Shown: positions 1 through 6,208 of the stretch, piece after piece
Position numbering within the stretch: position 1 is the stretch's first letter
Layout: each line of letters opens with the position of its first letter
Source: Flavipsychrobacter stenotrophus
GTDB taxonomy: Bacteria; Bacteroidota; Bacteroidia; Chitinophagales; Chitinophagaceae
Direction of reading: 5' to 3'
NCBI GenBank assembly: GCA_947379685.1
Contig: CANCOG010000050.1
Location: forward strand, 1-15,535
Length of the DNA: 15,535 nt
Made by a program: the position numbers and the translations under genes
The notes under the pieces: model-generated
The model's input: the letters and a program-made list of their open reading frames with translations, nothing else
The model's database searches: none
What the model was told of the DNA's origin: nothing

Positions 1-20
1 TTTGTATTCGTTTTTTCAAT

Positions 21-28
21 TACATTTG
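21..28 (+). promoter_or_regulatory. Putative -7 box (TACATTTG) for the Omp28-like gene
   Basis: TACATTTG fits the Bacteroidota -7 consensus TAnnTTTG exactly and lies 38 nt before the ATG at 67. A TTTG at 1-4 could be the upstream element, but the 16-nt spacing is short and the true -33 element may lie outside the window. The leader is A/T rich with no strong Shine-Dalgarno sequence. Confidence 0.45.
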
Positions 29-66
29 TATTTCAACAAGTTTCTAAATCTTAATTAATCAGAACG

Positions 67-1986
67 ATGAAAAAATTATTACTTACCGTTGCTGCATTAG
101 CAACTATTCCGGTTTGTGTGAATGCACAAACGAGGATGACTATCAACGAGGAGTTTACAGGGGAGAATTGCCCTCCATGTGCTTCTACAAACCCAGGCTT
201 CTGGCATTTGTGCGACACAGCTCCGAACCTGACTAAACTGATCCATATTACTTATATGGAGCCTATTCCATCCTCAGGTTGGTACTACATGCGCACGAAG
301 ACGCTGTCCGACGCACGCGATGCATATTACTCCATCTCTTCTGCACCACATGCTATGTATGATGGTCACACAGCAAGCCCAAGCTCTTCCAGCCCGGGTC
401 ATCCTTTCTATTTCTCACAGGCTGAAATTAACACTGAAGCAGCAATTGCTTCACCGTTTAACATGACCTGCACCAACGCATGGAATTCAACGTTTGACAG
501 TGTTATTACTACAGTTACAATTACTTGTGTTACGCCATATTCTGTGAGTGCACCTTTCTTACGCGCAGCATTGGTTCAGACCAATAATTTCGCTACACCT
601 CCGGGAACAAATGGTGAAAAAGATTTTGAAAACGTAGTTCAGGCAATGTACCCTGATGCTACCGGAACTTCATTGTCATCAACTACATGGACTACAGGTA
701 CTACACGTACTATCACTTTAAGGGGCGCATGTCCAAACTTCGTTGATAAGAGCAAGGCACCTTACATGGTGGTTTGGATTCAGAACGATGGTGACAAATC
801 AATCGCTCAGGCTGCTCAGGCAACTCCATTGCCAGATGTAAACAATGATGCTGCTTCAGCAACTGTAATTCCAGATCTGGTTTGTAGTGTTAACGGTCCT
901 TACACTGTTGCTCATACAGTTACTTTAACTAACAGCGGTGCTAACCCTGTTACTTCTGCAAAAATCTACTATCAAATTGATGGTGGTACATGGGCTTCAA
1001 CTCCATGGAGCGGTACCTTGGCTGTTGGTGCATCTACTACGGTTACAATGCCAACTGCAACTGTTACTGTTTCCGGACCAGCTTACCACTCAATTTATGA
1101 TTCAGTTGCTAACGTAAACGCAGGTTCGGATCCTAACCCGATCAATAACACAAGTGGTTCAACTTTCTTTATCGAAAGTAAAACTGCTACAGCCATGCCA
1201 TATTCAACTAGCTTTGAGGGCAGTGATTACATGGTTCACTATGCTTCTGATGTGGCAAATGATAATGTTTCCTGGATTGTAACTTACAATACCACTACTC
1301 CATTGGGCCATACTGGCGCATATGCTGTTCGTTATAACTGCAATGGTGCAGCTAACGGTGTTGGTAATTTCTACACTTTACCTATCGTAACAACTTCTGC
1401 TGCATCAGAAATGGATTTCTGGGTTTCTTATTGCCAGGTATCTACAGCAAACAATGATAAACTTGAAGTTGTTTATTCTGCTGATTGCGGTGCAAACTGG
1501 ACTTCTATTTGGAATATGAGCGGCACGCCAATGGCTACTGTTCCGGCAAATTCAACTGCTTTCTTCTACCCTTCAAGCCCAACCCAATATGCTAAGCACA
1601 CTGTTTTACTGAACGCAGTACCAGCAGGAGCGATGATTGGTTTCCGTGCTACAGCAAATTATGGTAATAACCTGTTCGTTGACGATGTTAACATTCACTC
1701 AACTCTTGGTGTTGCTTCAATTGGTTCAGCACCATCTGATGTAAATGTTTATCCAAACCCGGCTACAGACGAAGCTAATTTGAATTTCACTGTTCTTAAC
1801 GATGGTAAAGTTTCAATCAGCGTTTACGATGCAGTAGGTCGTTTAATGTTTACAAATTCTCAGACATTTAAGGGTGGCCAACAGCATGTAGCATTATCAG
1901 TTGCTGATTACGCAGCTGGTGTGTACAACGTTGTTGTTACTACTGACGCCGGTTCAGTTTCCAGCCGTTTCTCAGTTGTAAAATAA
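67..1986 (+). CDS. Secreted Omp28-like protein with T9SS type A sorting domain
   Basis: Predicted 639-residue exported protein. Residues 1-20 form a signal peptide ending VNA before QT. The mature N-terminus (about 25-230) resembles the Omp28/thioredoxin-like family: a strand leading into EEFTGENCPPC, with a CPPC pair at 35-38 in the place of a thioredoxin CxxC. About 255-370 looks like an Ig/CARDB-type beta domain (TLTNSGANPVTSAKIYY). About 375-545 looks like a jelly-roll adhesion module starting near YSTSFEG. From about 558 comes a T9SS type A sorting domain with VYPNPATDE, YDAVGRL and the GVYNVVV strand. It is therefore inferred to cross the outer membrane by type IX secretion and be surface-attached or released. 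Omp28-like proteins have no well-defined catalytic role, so a disulfide or redox function is only suggested by the CPPC. It is a single gene with its own terminator. Confidence 0.88.
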   Translation: MKKLLLTVAALATIPVCVNAQTRMTINEEFTGENCPPCASTNPGFWHLCDTAPNLTKLIHITYMEPIPSSGWYYMRTKTLSDARDAYYSISSAPHAMYDGHTASPSSSSPGHPFYFSQAEINTEAAIASPFNMTCTNAWNSTFDSVITTVTITCVTPYSVSAPFLRAALVQTNNFATPPGTNGEKDFENVVQAMYPDATGTSLSSTTWTTGTTRTITLRGACPNFVDKSKAPYMVVWIQNDGDKSIAQAAQATPLPDVNNDAASATVIPDLVCSVNGPYTVAHTVTLTNSGANPVTSAKIYYQIDGGTWASTPWSGTLAVGASTTVTMPTATVTVSGPAYHSIYDSVANVNAGSDPNPINNTSGSTFFIESKTATAMPYSTSFEGSDYMVHYASDVANDNVSWIVTYNTTTPLGHTGAYAVRYNCNGAANGVGNFYTLPIVTTSAASEMDFWVSYCQVSTANNDKLEVVYSADCGANWTSIWNMSGTPMATVPANSTAFFYPSSPTQYAKHTVLLNAVPAGAMIGFRATANYGNNLFVDDVNIHSTLGVASIGSAPSDVNVYPNPATDEANLNFTVLNDGKVSISVYDAVGRLMFTNSQTFKGGQQHVALSVADYAAGVYNVVVTTDAGSVSSRFSVVK

Positions 1987-2006
1987 TTCACTGATTTTTC
2001 TCTTAT

Positions 2007-2041
2007 AAAATAGGGCTGCCAGCATCTGGCAGCCCTATTTT
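2007..2041. terminator. Strong bidirectional intrinsic terminator
   Basis: A perfect 16-bp inverted repeat (arms 2007-2022 and 2026-2041) surrounds a 3-nt CAT loop. The core is TAGGGCTGCCAG, flanked by AAAA on the left and TTTTATTTTT on the right, so it works as a stem plus U-tract on both strands. It sits between the stop of the T9SS protein (1986) and the end of the convergent Sel1 gene (2046). Confidence 0.93.
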
Positions 2042-2045
2042 ATTT

Positions 2046-2147
2046 TTATAATTGTTCCATTTTCTCCAACCTGTTATCGGGGTCTTCATAGCCGGCATCT
2101 CTTGCTTTCAGGTACCATTCCCTCGCCTTTACCAGATCCTTGGGAAC
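2046..2147 (-). other. Out-of-frame end of the Sel1-repeat gene
   Basis: In the minus-strand frame shifted by one base from the main Sel1 frame, this stretch reads VPKDLVKAREWYLKA followed by RDAGYEDPDNRLEKMEQL and a stop at 2046. That is exactly the second half of a Sel1 repeat and a plausible natural C-terminus. Dropping one T from the GGTTGTTCCC read on the minus strand (about 2144-2151) joins LYELGHG directly to VPKDLVKA and restores a canonical ninth repeat. This marks either a real +1-base insertion in the gene or a sequencing or assembly error. Confidence 0.8.
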
Positions 2148-3348
2148 AACCATGCCCCAGTTCATAAAGTTCGCCCATATTACACATAGAAACAAGGTCA
2201 CCTCCGTCCGCAGCTTTAAGGCACCACCTGAATGTCTCTGTATAATTTTTACGAACACCGATACCCTCATAGTAAAAATGGCTTAGCCTGGCCATGCCTT
2301 CTATATCACCTGATTGCGCCAATTTCATACACCATTCGGCGGCCTTCTTATGATCTTGCTTTAGTTCAGAACCGAAGTAGTATGATTTTGTTAGGAACCT
2401 CATTGCATCCCCATGCCCTTTGTTTGCAGAAAGCCTGAACCAATAAAGAGCTTCTCCTATGTTTTGCGCAACACCCTTGCCATAAAAATATAGAGTGCCG
2501 ATCCAATACATAGCTTCTGCATCACCTTTTGCAGCCCCTTTTTGGTACCAGTCGAGTGCCCTCAGGTAATCCTGTTCCACTCCGTGTTCCCCGTATAAAA
2601 TATTCCCTGTAAGTGTCATCGCACTGGAATGCCCATGTTGGGCTGCTTTCAGGGCCCATTCCATTGCCTTTTCGAAATCCTGACCGTTATAACAGGAATA
2701 GTAATATGTTTTGCCCATGCTGAACATCGCATTAACCGACCCTTTTTCAACAGCTATGGTATACCATTTGATGGCCTCATCAACGTTCCGCTCCACTCCG
2801 GAACCATCTCTGTAGAGCATAGCAATATTTTCCATTGCGCCGGTGGAGCCAAGTGCAGCTCCCCGCTGATACCATTCCATTGCCAGTTCGTAGCTCTGAT
2901 CGACACCTAGCCCCGAATGGTACATAGTTCCGATACTATTCATAGCCCAGGCATACCCCGTTTCAGCAGACTTCTTGTACCAGTTTAATGCCGAAGCATA
3001 GTCTTGGCGCAGACAATAACCCATTTCGTATATACGTCCAAGTCTGTACAGTTGTGGACCATTAAGGAAGGCAGCATACTTCAGGTAATTTGTTGCAGCA
3101 TCCAGATAATTGCCATTATCGTAGGCTTTATCAGCTAACGTTCTTTTGGCAGGATCGTCTTTTTTCGCGGGATTCTTGATGGCATGGATCACATTATAGG
3201 GAACAATTCGCTCATGTGCCAGGAAAGGGCCAGAAGTTGATGAAAAGTCAAATCCGGAGAAAAAGTTGCGCATTTCCGGCCTGCGAAAATACCAGAGGTA
3301 CAGCAGAAAGCAAGCGACGAGAATGGCAGCGGTAAATTCAGTGGGCAT
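2086..3348 (-). CDS. Membrane-anchored Sel1-repeat protein, frameshifted near its end
   Basis: As it stands, the frame encodes 420 residues. Residues 6-20 are a hydrophobic segment followed by YFRRPEMR, a likely N-terminal membrane anchor. From about residue 95 there are eight complete Sel1 (TPR-like) repeats of 36 residues, each with the signature G.(L/M)Y..G.GV..(D/N)...A..WY..AA..G. Sel1 solenoids are protein-protein interaction scaffolds, and no catalytic domain is visible, so the partner is unknown. The ninth repeat breaks after LYELGHG: the rest of this frame (CSQGSGKGEGMVPESKRCRL) resembles nothing in the family, while the correct continuation is in the neighbouring frame down to 2046. 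The original product was probably about 433 residues. Losing half of one terminal repeat may still leave a foldable protein. It has its own promoter and shares a terminator with the convergent gene. Confidence 0.85.
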   Translation of the reverse strand: MPTEFTAAILVACFLLYLWYFRRPEMRNFFSGFDFSSTSGPFLAHERIVPYNVIHAIKNPAKKDDPAKRTLADKAYDNGNYLDAATNYLKYAAFLNGPQLYRLGRIYEMGYCLRQDYASALNWYKKSAETGYAWAMNSIGTMYHSGLGVDQSYELAMEWYQRGAALGSTGAMENIAMLYRDGSGVERNVDEAIKWYTIAVEKGSVNAMFSMGKTYYYSCYNGQDFEKAMEWALKAAQHGHSSAMTLTGNILYGEHGVEQDYLRALDWYQKGAAKGDAEAMYWIGTLYFYGKGVAQNIGEALYWFRLSANKGHGDAMRFLTKSYYFGSELKQDHKKAAEWCMKLAQSGDIEGMARLSHFYYEGIGVRKNYTETFRWCLKAADGGDLVSMCNMGELYELGHGCSQGSGKGEGMVPESKRCRL

Positions 3349-3364
3349 AGGTGTTGTTGATATA

Positions 3365-3395
3365 CAAACTTATGCATTAGTGATAGCAATGCAAA
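3365..3395 (-). promoter_or_regulatory. Promoter of the Sel1-repeat gene (TTTG-N19-TAAGTTTG)
   Basis: Read on the minus strand, TTTG (3395-3392), a 19-nt spacer and TAAGTTTG (3372-3365) match the Bacteroidota sigma-ABfr-type promoter at all defined positions. The -7 box ends 16 nt before the ATG at 3348, giving a very short leader of roughly a dozen nucleotides. Confidence 0.7.
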
Positions 3396-3408
3396 ATACC
3401 CCTGTCCA

Positions 3409-3626
3409 GAGCGTTTGCTCCTAATGTCATCGACCTAACTGGGTTTTCTTTGCGGCTTTGCTTCAAATTAACCCAAGGATGATTGAATAAACTGGGAACT
3501 GCGCCTCTGCGTCTTTGCGCGAAATCTTAAATCAAGGACATTCACCTCCCGGGTCTAAGTTTATCAAATAGATAACACAAGTTGAAGGATTTCCTTCGAC
3601 CTACCATTCCGGAAGCATTTGCTTCT
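3409..3626. repeat. Gene-free stretch with small hairpins of one pattern
   Basis: No coding signal was found between 3349 and 3682. The stretch holds three short stem-loops with xTTT loops: GAGC-GTTT-GCTC (3409-3420), GTTGAAGG-ATTT-CCTTCGAC (3581-3600, one G.T pair) and GGAAGC-ATTT-GCTTCT (3611-3626). Just after the first lies AATGTCATCGACCTAA (3423-3438), close to the AATGTCATCAACTTAA terminal motif of the hairpin element at 5193-5208. This suggests a decayed relative of that element, interrupted by the dispersed repeat at 3439-3523. Confidence 0.4.
3439..3523 (-). repeat. Dispersed intergenic repeat, copy A
   Basis: The reverse complement of this 85-bp stretch closely matches 8487-8569. 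Shared blocks are GCGCAAAGACGCA.AGGCGC, GTTCCCAGTTTATTCAA and GCAAAGCCGCAAAGAAAACC, with a variable stretch of about 20 nt between the last two. The copy is intergenic, between the Sel1 and lutB genes, and has no open frame. Its GCAAAGNCGCAAAG-type words are of a kind often seen in intergenic repeats of Bacteroidota. Confidence 0.8.
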
Positions 3627-3682
3627 GAAATCAAGCGCTCCCCATCATAGCTTATCCTGAAATAGCAGGGTCAACGGCATTT

Positions 3683-5053
3683 CTACCCTCGCTCCTTCCA
3701 CATTTTATTGAACGATTTATCGGCAAACTCCACCGGACTGCGGTGTTTGGCCCAGGTATCCTTAAAAAGTTTATTGATGACCTTGTTTTTCAGTTTAGCA
3801 CCACCGGTATTCATTAGTCCACGATTGAGCATGGCCAGTTTCCACACCTTCCATGCGGCATTTTCACCAAACGTATTCAGGTTTTCAGCAACTGCTATGC
3901 CGCGGTTTTCGAGCAGCATTTCATGGATATTGATCTTGAGCGGGCAAACCTCCGTGCAGTTGCCGCAAAGGCTCGATGCATAACTGAGGTGCTTAAAGTC
4001 GCTCATGCCCTCCAGGTGAGGAGTGATCACCGCGCCAATTGGGCCACTATAGGTAGCGCCATAGGCATGGCCGCCAATATTCTTATACACAGGACAGGCA
4101 TTAAGGCACGATCCGCAACGGATGCAGTACATACTTTCCCTTACTTCCTTACGCAACAGGTTGGTGCGGCCATTGTCGAGTATGATCACATACATTTCCG
4201 ATGGGCCATCGGTTTCTCCATCCTTGCGCGGACCCGTGAAAATGGTATTGTATACAGTAAGCTGCTGCCCCGTACCAAACGTAGCCAGCAATGGCCAGAA
4301 CAGGTGCAGGTCATTAACCGATGGCAGCAATTTTTCAATGCCCACAATCGCAATATGCGTTTTCGGGAATGAGGTGGAGAGGCGCGCATTACCTTCATTT
4401 TCAGTAACGCAGATGCCGCCAATATCGGCCAGTATAAAGTTGGCGCCAGTTACGCCTACCTGGGCCGTCAGGTATTTTTCCCGCAGTTTCTCGCGGGCTA
4501 TCTTGGTTATTTCGTTAGGAGTAAGATTAGGTTCAGTGCCTAGTTTTTCATGAAATACCCTCGCCACATCTTCCTTACTTTTATGCATGGCAGGGGTAAC
4601 GATGTGGTAAGGTGGTTCGCCATCCAGCTGTTGAATGTATTCACCCAGGTCGGTTTCAACCGATTCAATACCATTATCGCCCAGGAATTTATTCAGGTGG
4701 ATCTCCTCAGTAACCATTGATTTTGCCTTCACCACCTGTTTCGTGTTCTTCTCCTTACAGATCTGCAAAATGGCCTGCTGCGCATCTTCAGCCGTTTCGG
4801 CCCATATTACCTTCCCACCCCTTGCACAGAAATTCTGTTCAAACTGTTCCAGATACCTGTCCAGTTGTTCTATGGTCTTCCACTTTATATTTTTTGCCTT
4901 CATGCGGGCATATTCCAGATTGGCGTACTGGTGCTTACCCTTCACAACACTATCGTTGTACTTATCAATATTGAAAGCAACCTTGCGTTTGTGCTCCAGG
5001 TCATGCGACTTAACCTCGCTTTTGGCAAGAAATATAGTTTCGTGGCTGTTCAT
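3683..5053 (-). CDS. lutB: LutB-type iron-sulfur lactate utilisation protein
   Basis: The 456-residue product matches LutB (YkgF family), the iron-sulfur subunit of the LutABC L-lactate oxidation system that converts L-lactate to pyruvate in the cytoplasm. Residues about 70-295 form a LUD domain, including GVTGANFILADIGG and the ENEGNARLS stretch. A ferredoxin-like module follows with two cluster motifs: C310-x2-C313-x2-C316-x3-C320-P and C363-x2-C366-x3-C370-P. A helical C-terminal tail ends at KMWKERG. Length and domain order are normal for LutB. The start at 5053 fits a short leader from a TACTTTCG box. What is odd is isolation: neither lutA nor lutC lies beside it, so the partners must be encoded elsewhere or the protein serves another dehydrogenase. 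The flanks are repeat-rich, compatible with past rearrangement. Confidence 0.92.
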   Translation of the reverse strand: MNSHETIFLAKSEVKSHDLEHKRKVAFNIDKYNDSVVKGKHQYANLEYARMKAKNIKWKTIEQLDRYLEQFEQNFCARGGKVIWAETAEDAQQAILQICKEKNTKQVVKAKSMVTEEIHLNKFLGDNGIESVETDLGEYIQQLDGEPPYHIVTPAMHKSKEDVARVFHEKLGTEPNLTPNEITKIAREKLREKYLTAQVGVTGANFILADIGGICVTENEGNARLSTSFPKTHIAIVGIEKLLPSVNDLHLFWPLLATFGTGQQLTVYNTIFTGPRKDGETDGPSEMYVIILDNGRTNLLRKEVRESMYCIRCGSCLNACPVYKNIGGHAYGATYSGPIGAVITPHLEGMSDFKHLSYASSLCGNCTEVCPLKINIHEMLLENRGIAVAENLNTFGENAAWKVWKLAMLNRGLMNTGGAKLKNKVINKLFKDTWAKHRSPVEFADKSFNKMWKERG

Positions 5054-5063
5054 AATTATGGCG

Positions 5064-5071
5064 CGAAAGTA
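5064..5071 (-). promoter_or_regulatory. Putative -7 box (TACTTTCG) for lutB
   Basis: On the minus strand TACTTTCG approximates TAnnTTTG, with C for the final G, and ends 10 nt before the lutB ATG. A GTTTA-type element lies about 20 nt upstream (around 5091-5098). It would give a nearly leaderless transcript. Confidence 0.4.
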
Positions 5072-5174
5072 AGAAAATTACCTGACCTGAGTTTAAACGA
5101 ATCCCGCAGAAGAGCGTTCCAATTCTTCGCATAATAATTATCGCAATTATACCTGAGCGAAGACATTAGCGCTC

Positions 5175-5354
5175 CCTTCGCCCTTCCGGGGCAATGTCAT
5201 CAACTTAAGGAAGCCTGAGAAGGCTTCAACAACAATAGCCACCGGTGAAACCGGTGGTAGATAACCGCAAAAAACCAACACTGAAAGTGTTGAACAACGA
5301 TGGGTGGCGGTGGTAAAAACGTTAAGTTAAAGACATTGCCCTTCAGGAGAAGGG
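5175..5354. repeat. Hairpin-array repeat element with inverted ends (MITE/REP-like)
   Basis: This roughly 180-bp non-coding unit has imperfect inverted ends. The reverse complement of 5189-5208 (TTAAGTTGATGACATTGCCC) matches 5322-5341 at 18 of 20 positions, with further CCCTTC/GAAGGG pairing outside. Inside are three compact stem-loops: AAGCCT-GAGA-AGGCTT (5211-5226), CCACCGGT-GAA-ACCGGTGG (5239-5257) and CAACACT-GAA-AGTGTTG (5276-5292). Stem sequences differ but the GAA/GAGA loop and the flanking AACAA words recur, so structure rather than sequence is repeated. No transposase is encoded nearby, so it is likely a non-autonomous or REP-type element. Confidence 0.65.
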
Positions 5355-5449
5355 TTGGGGTTGAACTGAATGTCGAAGACTTGAAATGAACCCACCGGCA
5401 GGCTTGCACCTATTTGCGAAGTTCATTAGAAATCAAAAGGGAGAAAAAA

Positions 5450-5481
5450 GTTGTAACATGTAACATAACATGTTACATTTG
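5450..5481 (+). promoter_or_regulatory. higBA promoter (GTTG-N20-TACATTTG)
   Basis: GTTG (5450-5453), a 20-nt spacer and TACATTTG (5474-5481) match the Bacteroidota promoter consensus. The -7 box ends only 4 nt before the higB ATG at 5486, so transcription should begin at or within a few bases of the start codon. Confidence 0.65.
5452..5477. promoter_or_regulatory. higBA operator: 10-bp inverted repeat over the promoter
   Basis: TGTAACATGT (5452-5461) and ACATGTTACA (5468-5477) are perfect inverted repeats separated by 6 nt. An extra direct copy of GTAACAT overlaps the left arm (5453-5459 and 5460-5466). The palindrome fills the -33 to -7 spacer and overlaps both boxes, as expected for autorepression by the HigA antitoxin or the HigBA complex. 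Confidence 0.75.
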
Positions 5482-5485
5482 CAAT

Positions 5486-5764
5486 ATGATAGCAAGCATA
5501 AAGCATAAAGGTTTAAAGTTGCTATGGACAAAAAACGATGCCTCAAAATTGCGGCCCGACCAGGTCGGTAAAATAAGGAACATATTAACTTTACTAAATA
5601 GTGCTGGTAAGATAGAAGATATGAATTACCCTGGTTCTGGCCTTCACCCGTTGAAAGGGGAAATGGCCGGATTTTGGTCGGTAACTGTAACGGGTAATTA
5701 CCGCATCATCTTCCAGATTGAAAACGGGGATACCCATTTGCTGGATTATTTAGATTATCATTAA
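5486..5764 (+). CDS. higB: HigB toxin (RelE/ParE superfamily mRNA interferase)
   Basis: The 92-residue product matches HigB, a ribosome-dependent mRNA-cleaving toxin. It starts MIASIKHKGLKLLW, the usual HigB opening. LHPLKG lies at 53-58, WSV at 64-66, NYRIIF at 71-76 and the terminal DYLDYH at 87-92; Arg73 and His92 are the probable catalytic or RNA-contacting residues. I chose the ATG at 5486 over an in-frame ATG at 5414. The earlier start would add 24 non-homologous residues translated from the operator, and the family alignment begins at 5486. The toxin gene precedes the antitoxin gene by 12 nt, the typical higBA order. The promoter-operator lies immediately upstream, so the gene is probably autoregulated. 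Confidence 0.93.
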   Translation: MIASIKHKGLKLLWTKNDASKLRPDQVGKIRNILTLLNSAGKIEDMNYPGSGLHPLKGEMAGFWSVTVTGNYRIIFQIENGDTHLLDYLDYH

Positions 5765-5776
5765 AAAGGATTTGCT

Positions 5777-6094
5777 ATGCTGAAGAGAGAAATGCCACCG
5801 GTACATCCCGGAACGATCTTAAAAGAAATGTACCTTGAACCCCTCAACGTTTCTGTTTCCGAATTAGGTATTCTATTGGGCGTCGCAAGGCGTACCGTCT
5901 CACTGATAATAAACGGTCATTCAGGCGTGAGTGTGGAAATGGCTTTGCGTTTTTCAAAGGCATTTAATACCACCCCCGAACTATGGCTGAATATGCAGCG
6001 CGACTATGACCTCTGGCATGCGCAAAAGAAAGCTGGCTTTAACCAGATAAGGGCTATAGAAATGATAAAAAAGCAAAATGTGCGTACTGCGTAG
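5777..6094 (+). CDS. higA: HigA antitoxin (XRE-type HTH)
   Basis: The 105-residue cytoplasmic protein is a HigA/VapI-family antitoxin that neutralises HigB and represses the operon. It opens with PPVHPGTILKEMYLEPL, the hallmark of the family. A helix-turn-helix follows at about 25-63 (VSVSELGILLGVARRTVSLI, then GVSVEMALRFSKAF). The C-terminal helices (TTPELWLNMQRDYDLW and beyond) correspond to the usual dimerisation region. A good ribosome binding site, AAGGA, lies 6 nt before the ATG, so translation of antitoxin looks better supported than that of the nearly leaderless toxin. This fits the need for excess antitoxin. No terminator is obvious after it. Confidence 0.94.
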   Translation: MLKREMPPVHPGTILKEMYLEPLNVSVSELGILLGVARRTVSLIINGHSGVSVEMALRFSKAFNTTPELWLNMQRDYDLWHAQKKAGFNQIRAIEMIKKQNVRTA

Positions 6095-6208
6095 GTTTCA
6101 GTGCTTACCTACATACCCTTTGCGAACGCAGAGTTGATGGACATGCGAAGGTTAATCGCGGACATTACATCCCGAAATTTGCTACCTTTCAGTCGCAAGC
6201 CGTCGTCC

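Noticed and set aside
3923..4372. Long open frames opposite lutB
   Set aside because: They lack recognisable domains and start signals and lie antisense to a clearly conserved gene.
5211..5292. Hairpin series as a CRISPR array
   Set aside because: The units differ in stem sequence and spacing, there are no identical direct repeats, and no cas gene is nearby.
5414..5485. Longer start for HigB, adding 24 residues
   Set aside because: The extension is translated from the operator and promoter, and the HigB family alignment begins at the ATG at 5486.
6101..6208. GTG start giving a longer serpin-like protein
   Set aside because: The added 36 residues carry no signal or conserved pattern, while the ATG at 6209 directly begins a secretion signal.
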